Origin: Mucilaginibacter sp. UBA4741
GTDB lineage: Bacteria > Bacteroidota > Bacteroidia > Sphingobacteriales > Sphingobacteriaceae
DNA: 26,555 nucleotides
Assembly (NCBI GenBank): GCA_002403905.1
Contig: DHIR01000182.1
Coordinates: 11,207 to 37,761 of the forward strand
Direction of reading: 5' to 3'
The notes under the pieces were generated by a model. It had not been told where the DNA came from. It made no database searches and worked only from the letters and a program-made list of their open reading frames with translations. Shown here piece after piece: positions 8,383 to 17,198 of this stretch (position 1 is the first letter of the stretch; every line of letters begins with the position of its first letter). A program made the translations under genes and the position numbers.

Positions 8383-8389
8383 TTTTTTT
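8363..8389 (+). terminator. Intrinsic terminator derived from repeat
   Basis: TCTCCCC (8363-8369) pairs with GGGGAGA (8375-8381) around a 5-nt loop, followed by C and seven T residues. It lies 46 bp after the stop of the carboxypeptidase-regulatory-domain gene, which it should terminate. Confidence 0.8.
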
Positions 8390-8414
8390 AAAAAGCTCCT
8401 CCCCTTTGGGGAGG
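8390..8414 (-). terminator. Intrinsic terminator for the CorA transcript
   Basis: On the minus strand CCTCCCC AAA GGGGAGG is followed by AGC and a T run, 8 bp past the corA stop. It is embedded in another GC-rich palindrome (CTCCACCCCTCCCC ... GGGGAGG) that looks like a second repeat family. Confidence 0.7.
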
Positions 8415-8422
8415 GGTGGAGT

Positions 8423-9541
8423 TTACAACTTAGTAAACCACCCCTTTTTCCAAAACACAATAACCTGTATAATGGCTATTATAGCCATGCCGCCCAAGGC
8501 AAAATAATAACCATGCGGCGAGTATAGTTCGGGTAAATTATCGGGCATTTGTTTATTTGTAATTGGGTCTACACGGGCAAAATTCATCCCATAGATACCG
8601 GCAACAAAAGTAAGCGGGATAAATATTACCGATATGATGGTCAGCACCTTCATGATCTCGTTCATTCGATTGCTTACCATGGATAGGTAGAGGTCAATTA
8701 CACTGCTGGCTATTTCTTTGTAGTTTTCTATCAGGTCCATTACCTGTATGCAATGGTCGTAGGCATCGCGCAAAAACAATTTAACCTCGGCAGTAATTAG
8801 CGGATTTTCGGTGCGCAAAATATCATTTATCTTATCGCGCTCGGGCCAGGTTATACGGCGTAATATAATTAGCGTACGTTTTAACTGCTGGGTATCAAAC
8901 ATAATGCTCTTATCGGCATCGGTGTATAAACGGTCCTCAATAGTATCCAGCTCATCACCAATTTTAGCCAGCAATACAAAGTAAGTATCTATAATGGTGT
9001 CTGATAAAGCATAGCACATATAACCCGGCCCTGCCGTACGTATGGCGCCTTTGCCGCCTGCTAAACGGATTTTAACTCCTTCAAAATGCTCGGCATGAGT
9101 TTCCTCAAAGCTGATGATAAGGTTGGTTTTTATCAGCGTGGAGAATTGGTTATTACACAGCTCATTCTCCTCGTTAAAATAAATCTGCCTGCTTACGCTA
9201 AAAACATAATCGTCATACTCATCAAATTTGGGCCGTTGGTGGGTGTTAACAATATCCTCTAAAACTAACGGGTTAATTTTAAGGTGCGTGCCAATGTCTT
9301 CTATTAATCCAACATCGCCCAAACCTTTAATCTGTATCCAATGGGTATGATCGGTGCATTTTTTAAACTGGCTAAGTATAACCTTTATATCGTGCCCTTC
9401 AGCAGTTATCAACTCATGTTCGTTGTAAGAATATACAGCAATGATGGGTTTAAGCGCGTCATCGGGAATATTGATGGCCCCGGGGCGTTCGCCAACTTTT
9501 TGTTTGCGGGTTTTATAACGTACTCTTTTAATATGGCTCAT
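8423..9541 (-). CDS. corA: CorA-family magnesium/cobalt transport protein
   Basis: A 372-residue inner-membrane divalent-cation channel that forms pentamers. The large N-terminal cytoplasmic domain is followed by the long stalk helix and two C-terminal membrane helices. The selectivity motif YGMNF (Gly-Met-Asn at 318-320) lies at the end of the first helix (VLTIISVIFIPLTFVAGIYGMNF), and the protein ends with the typical short basic tail (FWKKGWFTKL). Its ATG overlaps the stop of the WbqC-family gene (TAATG on the minus strand), so the two are translationally coupled. A second, unrelated Mg channel gene, mgtE, lies 11 kb away. The transported ion (Mg, Co, Ni or Zn) cannot be fixed from sequence alone. 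Confidence 0.95.
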   Translation of the reverse strand: MSHIKRVRYKTRKQKVGERPGAINIPDDALKPIIAVYSYNEHELITAEGHDIKVILSQFKKCTDHTHWIQIKGLGDVGLIEDIGTHLKINPLVLEDIVNTHQRPKFDEYDDYVFSVSRQIYFNEENELCNNQFSTLIKTNLIISFEETHAEHFEGVKIRLAGGKGAIRTAGPGYMCYALSDTIIDTYFVLLAKIGDELDTIEDRLYTDADKSIMFDTQQLKRTLIILRRITWPERDKINDILRTENPLITAEVKLFLRDAYDHCIQVMDLIENYKEIASSVIDLYLSMVSNRMNEIMKVLTIISVIFIPLTFVAGIYGMNFARVDPITNKQMPDNLPELYSPHGYYFALGGMAIIAIIQVIVFWKKGWFTKL

Positions 9542-10152
9542 TATAAATAATTTATAGTTTGTGGCCCCTGGTTAAATAACAGGTCAACAATGCTTAGGTT
9601 TTTAATAAATCCGTTGCGCTCTTCAAAAACCTGAAAGTAGGGCTTTTGTTCAAAGTTATATTCCTTTTTTGTGCTGATGGTATCACGGTAATCATTCAAT
9701 AAAGGATATTCAGCCTCGTAAGTTTCAGTGTATTGCAGCAGCAACTGTATTTTAATAGATTTTAAAAGCATTTGCAGCAATTGCTCATTATAATCAAACA
9801 GGTAGGTAAATTGCTTTTGATAGAATGGGGCAAAGTCATCCTCGTAATATTCAAAATAAGCCGACCGACGATAGCAGGTTTCTAAACCCATCCAATGGCT
9901 GCGCTGCCATTTAAAATCATAACTTATTTTTACATCTTTTACGTTGGTATGCATTTTCGAGCCTTTTACTACAGGCACCGTAAGCGATAGTATACCATCG
10001 GGCGAACAGATATTTGCCCGGTTACGATAGGTTTGTTTTGGGAAATGTTCGTGGCTTTCTATCAGTACATCAGGCTTGCAGGCGTTTAATTTGGTAAAAT
10101 ACGCAACAGGCGGAAGATAAAATAGGGGTAATACAGCGCCTTTTTCAATCAT
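9541..10152 (-). CDS. WbqC family protein
   Basis: A 203-residue cytoplasmic protein of the WbqC family (PF08889), recognised from LFYLPPVAYF near the start, the YRNRANI segment, LTVPVVKG, and WQRSHWMGLETCYRRSAYFEYYEDDF in the middle. Members occur in polysaccharide or glycan gene clusters and are suggested to act in sugar-nucleotide or aminosugar transfer, without a firm reaction. It is the first gene of a two-gene minus-strand operon with corA, and is divergent from the acyltransferase with only 40 bp between starts. Being next to a lipid A type acyltransferase and a glycosyltransferase is consistent with an envelope-glycan role, but that is inference. Confidence 0.85.
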   Translation of the reverse strand: MIEKGAVLPLFYLPPVAYFTKLNACKPDVLIESHEHFPKQTYRNRANICSPDGILSLTVPVVKGSKMHTNVKDVKISYDFKWQRSHWMGLETCYRRSAYFEYYEDDFAPFYQKQFTYLFDYNEQLLQMLLKSIKIQLLLQYTETYEAEYPLLNDYRDTISTKKEYNFEQKPYFQVFEERNGFIKNLSIVDLLFNQGPQTINYL

Positions 10153-10162
10153 ATATTTTATT

Positions 10163-10170
10163 TATGTTTG
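10163..10170 (+). promoter_or_regulatory. -7 box of the acyltransferase promoter
   Basis: TATGTTTG is an exact TAnnTTTG match, 22 bp before the ATG of the acyltransferase and inside the 40-bp divergent spacer with the WbqC gene. Confidence 0.5.
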
Positions 10171-10192
10171 CAGACAAAACTCGTCTAAAATA

Positions 10193-11068
10193 ATGATAAA
10201 AAAAGGGCTTTCAAGATTAGGTATCTTCTTTTTGTACCTGATTTCTTTATTACCCTTTTGGATTTTGTATTTAATTTCCGATTTTTTATTTGTGATTCTT
10301 TACTATTTTGTGGGCTATAGGCGTAAGGTTGTACAGGAGAATTTGCAAAACGCTTTTCCCGAAAAATCAGTAGTAGAGCGTGCCGACATCGAAAAAAAAT
10401 ACTTTAAATACCTGGCCGACCTGATTGTTGAAACCATAAAAATGATCACCATATCAAAAGCCGAAATGCAGCGCCGGATAGTAGTTACTAATCCCGAGGT
10501 AGTTCAAGGCTATATGGATAAGGGCAAAAGCGTAACCGCTGTCGCTGGTCACTATTGTAATTGGGAATGGGCAGGGATGGAGTTTAGCATTAGTGCCCGG
10601 TTATTTGTTATTTACAAACCTTTAACCGATGATGTTTACGATGATTTTTTTATTAAGATCAGGTCGCGTTTTGGGGCAGTTGCGGTGGCCATGAAACAAA
10701 CGTTGCGTACCATGGTTGCCCATAAAAACGAGTTTACCGTAACCGTTTTCGCCGGCGACCAAACACCAGTACGCGAGCAAAGTAATTACTTTACCGATTT
10801 TTTAAACCAACCAACTGCTGTATTTTTAGGGATTGAGAAGATTGCCAAGCTGATAGATTCCGTAGTTATATTTTATGATATGAAACGCGTTAAACGCGGG
10901 TATTATACCTACACCATTGTTCCATTGGTTGAAAATGCTAAGGAGAGCGCCGAGTACGAAATTACAGAGGCGCATGTTAAATATTTAGATGCTTTGATTA
11001 AAAAGGAACCGCAATACTGGCTATGGTCGCACCGCAGATGGAAATTTAAACCGGAGGATGTAAATTAA
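10193..11068 (+). CDS. LpxL/HtrB-like lysophospholipid acyltransferase
   Basis: A 291-residue inner-membrane acyltransferase of the LpxL/LpxM/HtrB group, which adds secondary acyl chains to lipid A or a related lipid on the cytoplasmic face. An N-terminal hydrophobic anchor (about residues 9-40) is followed by the catalytic H-X4-E motif HYCNWE (His120, Glu125). The substrate-contacting segment VFAGDQTP and a C-terminal YWLWSHRRWKF, typical of this family, are also visible. The stop overlaps the next gene's ATG by one base (TAATG), coupling it to a glycosyltransferase. In Bacteroidota similar proteins may also acylate aminolipids, so the lipid A role is probable, not proven. Confidence 0.93.
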   Translation: MIKKGLSRLGIFFLYLISLLPFWILYLISDFLFVILYYFVGYRRKVVQENLQNAFPEKSVVERADIEKKYFKYLADLIVETIKMITISKAEMQRRIVVTNPEVVQGYMDKGKSVTAVAGHYCNWEWAGMEFSISARLFVIYKPLTDDVYDDFFIKIRSRFGAVAVAMKQTLRTMVAHKNEFTVTVFAGDQTPVREQSNYFTDFLNQPTAVFLGIEKIAKLIDSVVIFYDMKRVKRGYYTYTIVPLVENAKESAEYEITEAHVKYLDALIKKEPQYWLWSHRRWKFKPEDVN

Positions 11069-12108
11069 TGAACACGCATCCTAAAGTTGCTATTGTAATT
11101 TTGAATTGGAATGGGGTTAAGTATCTGCGCCAGTTTTTGCCATCGGTATTAACTTCTGTTTGGCCTAATTTAGACATTGTGGTGGGTGATAATGCCTCGA
11201 CTGATGGTTCTGTCGAGTTTATTAAAGCAAACTACCCAACTATCCGTATCATTCAAAACGATGCTAACTATGGCTTTACAGGCGGTTACAACCGCGTGTT
11301 GGCACAAGTTGGGGCTGACTATTATATCCTTTTAAATTCGGACGTTGAAGTTAATCCCGGATGGATTGAGCCCGTAATAGCTTTAATGGAAAGCGACCCG
11401 TTAATTGCCGTTGCCGCACCAAAAATAAAAGCCTATAATCAAAAGGATAGCTTTGAGCATGCAGGTGCCGCAGGTGGTTTTATTGATAGCTTTGGTTACC
11501 CATTTTGCCGTGGGCGCATTGTTAATGAGATAGAGCAAGATCACGGCCAATACGAGCAATCGGGTGAAGTGTTTTGGGCATCGGGCGCATCCATGTTCAT
11601 CAAAAAGAAATATTGGGACGAAGCTGAAGGTTTTGACGAACGCTTTTTTGCCCACATGGAAGAAATAGACCTTTGCTGGCGATTAAAAAACAGCGGATAC
11701 AAAGTAATGTATTGTGCCCAATCGGAAATATTCCACTTAGGCGGCGGAACGTTGACTACCGAAAATCCATTTAAAACCTATCTGAATTTCAGGAACAATC
11801 TTTTACTCATCAAAAAAAACCTGCCGTTTTGGAAAGGTTTTATTGTGATCTTCTTCCGCTACATACTTGATTTTGCAGCATTGCTGCGCTTTTTAACGGA
11901 AGGCAAACGCAAAGATGCCTGGGCCGTTAGCCGCGCGCATCAATATTTTATCCGTCATATTTTTGAGAAGGGGAGCCATGCTTCAAGTTCTGAATTGAAA
12001 AAATATAACCCTAAACTAACCGGCATGTATCACGGCAGCATTATGTGGGCCTTCTTTGTAAAAAAATTAAGAAAGTTTACTGATCTGGATACGAAGCGGT
12101 TTTATTAA
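11068..12108 (+). CDS. Family 2 glycosyltransferase
   Basis: A 346-residue GT-A fold glycosyltransferase of the rhamnosyltransferase-like GT2 subgroup, transferring a sugar from a nucleotide donor to an envelope glycan or lipid. The N-terminal VAIVILNWNG, the donor-binding DNASTDGS (41-48), the metal-binding SDVEV (91-95, D-x-D type) and the acceptor-side segment MEEIDLCWRLKNSGYKVMY are all present. The C-terminal part holds one amphipathic or membrane-associated region (about 253-275, FWKGFIVIFFRYILDFAALL). It is co-transcribed with the acyltransferase. The stop touches the stop of the convergent MscS gene without any spacer. Confidence 0.94.
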   Translation: MNTHPKVAIVILNWNGVKYLRQFLPSVLTSVWPNLDIVVGDNASTDGSVEFIKANYPTIRIIQNDANYGFTGGYNRVLAQVGADYYILLNSDVEVNPGWIEPVIALMESDPLIAVAAPKIKAYNQKDSFEHAGAAGGFIDSFGYPFCRGRIVNEIEQDHGQYEQSGEVFWASGASMFIKKKYWDEAEGFDERFFAHMEEIDLCWRLKNSGYKVMYCAQSEIFHLGGGTLTTENPFKTYLNFRNNLLLIKKNLPFWKGFIVIFFRYILDFAALLRFLTEGKRKDAWAVSRAHQYFIRHIFEKGSHASSSELKKYNPKLTGMYHGSIMWAFFVKKLRKFTDLDTKRFY

Positions 12109-14604
12109 TTAAATTTTATTGCCAGGATTTATTGGTGGTGTTAAATCATCAACATCAAAACTCTTCCCTTCCGGTAATCTAAAATTTACTTCCTGCCTTG
12201 GGAAAGCCATCTCAATGCCCTCTTTATAAAATACGGTATAAATATCGCTTAGCACATGGCTCTTTAATTCCAGCCAGTGCGTAATATCATCGGCCCAGAA
12301 TAACACCCTAAAATCAACCGAACTTTCATTTAAATTATGTAAGAAAACCAACGGTTCAGGTTCGGGCATAATATCCTCACGGGCGCTAAGCAAATCTTTT
12401 AATATGCCCTTTACTTTTGTGATATCAGAGCCGTAAGCAACACTAATCATTATCTCTATACGACGGTTATCATTGCTCAACGTCCAGTTAACTACATGGT
12501 GCGATATCAGGTCGCCGTTGGGTATAATAACCTCGGCACCATCACTGGTAGCCAGTTTGCTGGAGCGTATACCAATTTCTTTTATAGTCCCCGATCTATT
12601 ATCCACCTCTATTATATCGCCTATTTGTATCGGTTTCTCAAAGGCTAATATCAAGCCCGATACCAGGTTGTTTACAATATTCTGTAAGCCAAAACCAATA
12701 CCAATACCAAATGCGCTAATGATGATAGTTATTTTATCCAACGGGAAATTGGAAGCAAATACAGCCAGGAAAAAGCCTATTGTAAATACACCTATCCTGA
12801 TCAACAGGGTAGAGGTGCGGTTTTTCTTTTTCAACGCGTCAATATCCGCAGCCCGTTGTACAGAAATATCATAAAAGTAACTTACTATTTTTGATAGTAC
12901 AGATGATAACCATATAACCGCAATAAAGATCACAAACCCGCCAAACGTAAATGACGAACCACCAACTTTGTGCGATTCACCTAAAATATCAGTCACATAA
13001 TCTGTTGCGGTATCATCGATATTTAAATTCTGAAACAAGAAAAATAACCATAACAAAGTGGCAAGCACATTCAATATTTTCCTGAATTTTACTTGTAAAA
13101 GATTATGATCTATCCAGCTAACAGTGCTTTCTTCAGTACTCCTTTCAGCTTGAAATTGCAGTAATAACCCCTGGGTTAGTATTTCCACAACAAAGTAGAG
13201 GCTAATCAAGAACCATAAATTATAGGTCGCTGTTATGGCAATTATTTTGGCTAAGCTAAACCTGCCCGATATATCGCATACCAAAGCCAGCATTTGCAAA
13301 CCGATAAATATTTTCAGTGCAAATCCGGTGTTTTTGGGATAATCGACTGGGGTAGTGTTTACTTTTTTGTTAAATCTATAAGCAATTATTGCCGAAGCAA
13401 TAGTTAAAAGCAAAATAACAAACCTGTCTAAATTGGTTATCTGTATTAGTAAATTACTTGCGCTAAAAAATATGGTGACAAAAAACAATTGCCGCAATGC
13501 ATTAAACAGGTTTGGATGCAAAGTTTTTTTAACCAGTATTAATACCAGTATTAATGATGTTATAAAAAAGCCTTCCAGAAATATTACCGGCGGGTGGCTA
13601 TAAAAATAAGGGATAATAGCAATGGGCACCAGTAGTGATACTATAATAGGATATTTGTAAATATAATTAGCCTTGGTAAAAATTATTTCGGGTGTTTCAC
13701 TTTCACGTTTCGTTTTTTCGCGATTGTAAACTATCCAACCAACAAATAAGACCATAAACACCAGGCTTATAAAATGTGTAGTGGTTTCCTTTTTTATAAA
13801 ATAATAAAGCTGCGTGTTGTTTAAGTCAACTGTACCGCTTACCGAAGATTTAATGTTGTTGTACTGTGGGTCAATATCCCATATATAGCCAAACTCGCCC
13901 TGGAAGGCGCGATCTGCAAATTTCTTGACTTTCCCGTCTATTACATCTGTTTCATCTAAAACATTGGCATCAGCAACATCTACGCGGTTTTGCAGGAAAT
14001 TGATCTTAAACAAATTGCGCCGGTTGGTAGAGTCTGTTGTGGTCCATAACAAGATCACTTCTTTTCTCCGTTCAAAAAAACGCATGCGCAATACACTGTC
14101 AGATGGTATGGTTTTTAACAGCAGCAGATCTTTAGTAAACTTTACCAACTCTTTTTGGTTTTGCACCAGTTTATCGTTAACCGCATCCAGGTCGTCCTGC
14201 CAGCCTTCTAGTCGCCCCTGTATCTGGTCAAGATTATCTCTTAAAACAAAAAGGTACCTTAGCGTACTAGCCTTATGGGTGTTAGCCTGATCTTTTATTT
14301 TATTGATCCTTCGTAAGGTTGATGGTATTTTTTCGCTGATATCGGCTGTATCTAATCCGTCCGAGAAATTATTTTTTATCTGGTTAAAAGTGTTGTTGTA
14401 TTGCTCTAACTTTTGCAGCAGGTTATTAACGGATGTATCTGCACCGTTAAAGCTACGTAATACCGAGTCACGCGCGTGCATCGCCTTGCGTTGCTTCTTG
14501 CTTAACGACCGTACAATGGATGTTTTTTCTTGCGCTTGCCCATTATGGGGAAAAATGGAAAGCGAGATAATTATTAATAAAGTAAGTTTTACTATTCTTT
14601 GCAT
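12109..14604 (-). CDS. Large MscS-family mechanosensitive channel
   Basis: An 831-residue multi-pass inner-membrane channel that releases solutes at hypo-osmotic shock. A signal peptide (residues 1 to about 24, ending GQAQ) precedes a periplasmic helical domain of about 240 residues with coiled-coil character, then a series of membrane helices from about residue 270. The C-terminal MscS core includes the pore helix ISAFGIGIGFGLQNIVNNLV (about 628-650) and the beta domain FEKPIQIGDIIEV...GTIKEIGIRSS. It resembles the MscK/YbiO/YnaI type with an extended N-terminus and not the minimal 286-residue MscS. It converges end to end with the glycosyltransferase (0-bp gap) with no visible terminator between them. 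Confidence 0.94.
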   Translation of the reverse strand: MQRIVKLTLLIIISLSIFPHNGQAQEKTSIVRSLSKKQRKAMHARDSVLRSFNGADTSVNNLLQKLEQYNNTFNQIKNNFSDGLDTADISEKIPSTLRRINKIKDQANTHKASTLRYLFVLRDNLDQIQGRLEGWQDDLDAVNDKLVQNQKELVKFTKDLLLLKTIPSDSVLRMRFFERRKEVILLWTTTDSTNRRNLFKINFLQNRVDVADANVLDETDVIDGKVKKFADRAFQGEFGYIWDIDPQYNNIKSSVSGTVDLNNTQLYYFIKKETTTHFISLVFMVLFVGWIVYNREKTKRESETPEIIFTKANYIYKYPIIVSLLVPIAIIPYFYSHPPVIFLEGFFITSLILVLILVKKTLHPNLFNALRQLFFVTIFFSASNLLIQITNLDRFVILLLTIASAIIAYRFNKKVNTTPVDYPKNTGFALKIFIGLQMLALVCDISGRFSLAKIIAITATYNLWFLISLYFVVEILTQGLLLQFQAERSTEESTVSWIDHNLLQVKFRKILNVLATLLWLFFLFQNLNIDDTATDYVTDILGESHKVGGSSFTFGGFVIFIAVIWLSSVLSKIVSYFYDISVQRAADIDALKKKNRTSTLLIRIGVFTIGFFLAVFASNFPLDKITIIISAFGIGIGFGLQNIVNNLVSGLILAFEKPIQIGDIIEVDNRSGTIKEIGIRSSKLATSDGAEVIIPNGDLISHHVVNWTLSNDNRRIEIMISVAYGSDITKVKGILKDLLSAREDIMPEPEPLVFLHNLNESSVDFRVLFWADDITHWLELKSHVLSDIYTVFYKEGIEMAFPRQEVNFRLPEGKSFDVDDLTPPINPGNKI

Positions 14605-14626
14605 CTGATAGGGGTAAGTACCGCTT

Positions 14627-14710
14627 TTGTCATTGCGGGTATTGTTTTTGTGGCCGGCATCGTCGAGACGAAAAAAATTGCGTCTCTACCGTTCCTCTTC
14701 GCAATGACAA
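14627..14710. repeat. Nested inverted repeat with GAGACG/CGTCTC core
   Basis: Outer arms TTGTCATTGCG (14627-14637) and CGCAATGACAA (14700-14710) are exact reverse complements; inside them GAGACG (14665-14670) and CGTCTC (14681-14686) form a second stem. The inner part resembles the GTAGAGACGC palindrome at 24639-24666. It lies between aroQ (upstream on the minus strand) and mscS, so it may end the aroQ transcript, though no T tract follows the stem on that strand. Confidence 0.75.
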
Positions 14711-14728
14711 ATTACAACAAAAAAAGTT

Positions 14729-15148
14729 TTACTTAACTATCAAATTCTCAATAGCTAACCTGTAACTATCCAACCCGAAACCGGCTATAACGCCTTTGCA
14801 GCTGGCGGCCAGCATGCTATGGTGCCTAAATTCTTCGCGTTTGTAAACGTTTGATATATGTACCTCTATAACCGGGGTTTTAATGCCAGCGATAGCATCG
14901 GCAATGGCAACAGAAGTGTGCGTATAAGCGCCGGCATTTAATACTACGCCATCATAGGTAAAGCCAACTTCATGCAGTTTATTTATAATTTCGCCCTCTA
15001 CATTACTTTGGTAGTAGGTAAGCGTTATGTTTGGATAACGGGCCTGTAACTCAGTAAAATAAGTTTCAAAGCTGCTATCGCCGTAAATAGATTTCTCGCG
15101 TACGCCCAGTAAGTTTAAATTTGGGCCATTAATAATTTGTATATTCAT
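14729..15148 (-). CDS. aroQ: Type II 3-dehydroquinate dehydratase
   Basis: A 139-residue cytoplasmic dodecameric enzyme that converts 3-dehydroquinate to 3-dehydroshikimate in the shikimate pathway. The active-site residues are visible: Arg17 and Tyr22 on the lid loop (GVREKSIYG), Asn71 and His77 in NAGAYTHTS, Glu95 and His97 in IEVHISN, and Arg108. Length is normal for the type II family. A perfect -7 box on the minus strand ends 5 bp before the ATG. It is divergent from xerD with a 40-bp gap, and the mscS gene follows on the same strand after 124 bp that contains a large inverted repeat. Confidence 0.97.
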   Translation of the reverse strand: MNIQIINGPNLNLLGVREKSIYGDSSFETYFTELQARYPNITLTYYQSNVEGEIINKLHEVGFTYDGVVLNAGAYTHTSVAIADAIAGIKTPVIEVHISNVYKREEFRHHSMLAASCKGVIAGFGLDSYRLAIENLIVK

Positions 15149-15153
15149 TAGTT

Positions 15154-15161
15154 CAAACTTA
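15154..15161 (-). promoter_or_regulatory. -7 box of aroQ promoter
   Basis: On the minus strand TAAGTTTG is an exact TAnnTTTG match, separated from the aroQ ATG by only 5 bp, implying a leaderless or very short 5' leader. Confidence 0.5.
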
Positions 15162-15188
15162 GGTATAAAACATTAAAACTAAAATCAA

Positions 15189-16088
15189 TTGGACTGGCGA
15201 TCAGCAATAAAAGGTTTTCAAGCGTATTTAAAACTCGAAAAATCTCTTTCGGCCAATTCCATCGAGGCTTATACCCGCGATATTGAGCGACTATACGAAT
15301 ATACCGAAACCCAGGATCCTAAAATACACCCAGAGAATATAGTACTGGCAGATCTGCGCCGTTTTATTACCTGGGTAAATGAATTGGGTATGATCCCATC
15401 ATCGCAGGCACGTATACTGTCCGGCGTAAAAGCATTTTATAAATATATGCTGATGGAGGATATGATAAAAAGCAACCCATCCGAACTGCTGGAATCGCCC
15501 AAAATAACCCGCAAGCTGCCCGACACGCTGAGTTATGAAGACATTAATAAACTGATTGACGCCATAGACCTATCCAAACCAGAAGGTGCCCGTAACAAAG
15601 CCATCCTGGAAACCTTATATGGCTGCGGTTTGCGAGTATCAGAATTGACAGAACTTAAACTATCTAATCTTTACCTTGATATCGAATTTATAAAAGTATT
15701 TGGTAAGGGCAGTAAAGAAAGATTAGTACCCATAGGCGGCTCGGCAGTAAAAGCGTTAAAGATTTGGATAGAGCAGGTACGCATACATACTCCCATTAAA
15801 AAAGGCGAGGAAGATTTTGTTTTCCTTAATCGCCGTGGCAGCAGGCTGAGTCGGGTTTATATTTTTATGGTGATAAAACAACTGGCAGCAGTACTGGGGT
15901 TGAAAAAGACGATTAGTCCGCATACATTCAGGCATTCGTTTGCTACACATTTGGTGGAGGGTGGTGCCGATTTAAGAGCCGTACAGGAAATGCTGGGACA
16001 TGAAAGCATTACGACTACTGAGATCTATACACATTTGGATAGGGAGTATTTAAAGGGGACGATTGTGCAGTTTCATCCGCGCAATTGA
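15189..16088 (+). CDS. xerD: Site-specific tyrosine recombinase XerD
   Basis: A 299-residue tyrosine recombinase of the XerC/XerD group, resolving chromosome dimers at dif with FtsK. The N-terminal SAM-like core-binding domain (about residues 1-95) is followed by the catalytic domain with Arg149 (GCGLRVSEL), Lys173, His245 and Arg248 (HTFRHSFATHL), His271 (LGHESI) and nucleophile Tyr280 (TEIYTHL), all intact. The start is TTG at 15189: no in-frame ATG fits, and the resulting DWRSAIKGFQAYLKLEKSLS matches the family N-terminus. The stop is TGA inside an ACACGATT repeat, but the C-terminal TIVQFHPRN keeps the family form. No integrase-type neighbours suggest a mobile element, so this is the housekeeping enzyme. 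Confidence 0.95.
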   Translation: MDWRSAIKGFQAYLKLEKSLSANSIEAYTRDIERLYEYTETQDPKIHPENIVLADLRRFITWVNELGMIPSSQARILSGVKAFYKYMLMEDMIKSNPSELLESPKITRKLPDTLSYEDINKLIDAIDLSKPEGARNKAILETLYGCGLRVSELTELKLSNLYLDIEFIKVFGKGSKERLVPIGGSAVKALKIWIEQVRIHTPIKKGEEDFVFLNRRGSRLSRVYIFMVIKQLAAVLGLKKTISPHTFRHSFATHLVEGGADLRAVQEMLGHESITTTEIYTHLDREYLKGTIVQFHPRN

Positions 16089-16233
16089 CACGATTAACAC
16101 GATTTAAGGATTTAGCACGATTGAAAAATTGAACACGATTGATTAAAGAATATTAACGTTCATTAAAATCTAATAATCAAAATCCTGACTAATCATTCAA
16201 TCCCTCAATCGTGTCAAATCCATTAATCGTGTT
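16087..16233. repeat. ACACGATT direct and inverted repeat cluster
   Basis: Four plus-strand copies of (A/G)ACACGATT or AGCACGATT (16087-16095, 16096-16104, 16114-16122, 16132-16140) face two reverse copies (AATCGTGTC 16207-16215 and AATCGTGTT 16225-16233). The array fills the gap between the convergent genes xerD and prmC and overlaps the stop codons of both. The opposed copies can pair as a hairpin over the spacer and may act as a bidirectional transcription end, but no T tract is present. Confidence 0.75.
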
Positions 16234-17086
16234 TTGCTTTAATCATCCTATCCCTACCACTCATATCCTGCCTTAATTCTATATTCTTAAAACCTTTGCT
16301 TTCTAAAATCGCTACCGTTTCCTTTCCTAGACTTTCATTGATCTCAAAAAACAATAAACCACCGTCCGCAAGATTGTCAACGGCGAAATCTGCGATAGCT
16401 TTATAAAACAACAATGGATCATCCTCCGGGACAAAAAGCGCGGTATCCGGCTCAAAATTCGTTACGTTCGTATGCATTTGCTTTTTGTCAGTAAGCGTAA
16501 CGTAGGGGGGGTTAGAGATAATGATTTCGGATTCCGGAATTTCGATTTCGGATTTAATATTTAGAATATCCGCTTCAATAAAGTTTACGTTAACATCATT
16601 TAATTTGGCGTTTTCTTTGGCCGTTTGCAAAGCCTCTGTCGATATATCAATTGCCGACACCTCCGCCCCAGGCAAATTCTTTTTTAAGCTGATTGCAATG
16701 CAGCCGCTGCCTGTACCAATATCTAAAACACTGACAACTGCTAACTGCCCACTGCCAATTGACTCAATCGCCCATTGTACCAACTCTTCTGTCTCCGGCC
16801 TGGGGATCAGCACCGAGGGGTTAACGATAAACTTTAAACCATAAAACTCTGCATAGCCTAAAGCATATTGTAATGGTTTGCCGGTTTTAAGTTGGGTTAG
16901 TATGTTATTTACTTCTTCTTGTTGAGTTAGGATTAGTTCATTCTCAGGAAAAGCCTTGATAGTAGCCTTTGATGAGTTAAGTATCTCTATTAAAACCATT
17001 AAAGTAATAGCCTCGGTTTCCTGCGCATCGTATATCGCTGCCAGGTTTTGCTTGAAAATTGTAAATACCTCTTTAATGGTTTTCAT
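16223..17086 (-). CDS. prmC: Release factor glutamine methyltransferase
   Basis: PrmC (HemK) methylates the glutamine of the GGQ motif in peptide-chain release factors, using S-adenosylmethionine. The 287-residue protein has the N-terminal helical domain (about 1-85), the IPRPETEEL linker motif (94-102), the SAM-binding DIGTGSG (122-128) and the substrate-gripping NPPY (192-195). The C-terminal residues KAKHD and stop come from a copy of the AATCGTGTT repeat, so the last few residues may not be ancestral. It stands alone on the minus strand, convergent with xerD. Confidence 0.96.
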   Translation of the reverse strand: MKTIKEVFTIFKQNLAAIYDAQETEAITLMVLIEILNSSKATIKAFPENELILTQQEEVNNILTQLKTGKPLQYALGYAEFYGLKFIVNPSVLIPRPETEELVQWAIESIGSGQLAVVSVLDIGTGSGCIAISLKKNLPGAEVSAIDISTEALQTAKENAKLNDVNVNFIEADILNIKSEIEIPESEIIISNPPYVTLTDKKQMHTNVTNFEPDTALFVPEDDPLLFYKAIADFAVDNLADGGLLFFEINESLGKETVAILESKGFKNIELRQDMSGRDRMIKAKHD

Positions 17087-17198
17087 TGCACGAAGTTAGG
17101 TATTTGGATATAGTAGTGGTAGAAAGATTAAGTTTTTGTTATTAAGAGCCATCGGCTTGATACATAGTCGAGGGCTACGCCTCTGTGATGTAAATAAA

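Noticed and set aside
15189..16088. Integrase of a mobile element
   Set aside because: Sequence and N-terminus match the housekeeping XerD, there are no attachment-site repeats, tRNA or phage genes next to it, and the divergent aroQ is a normal chromosomal gene.
16087..16233. CRISPR array
   Set aside because: The repeated ACACGATT units are too short, irregularly spaced and in both orientations, and no cas genes are present.
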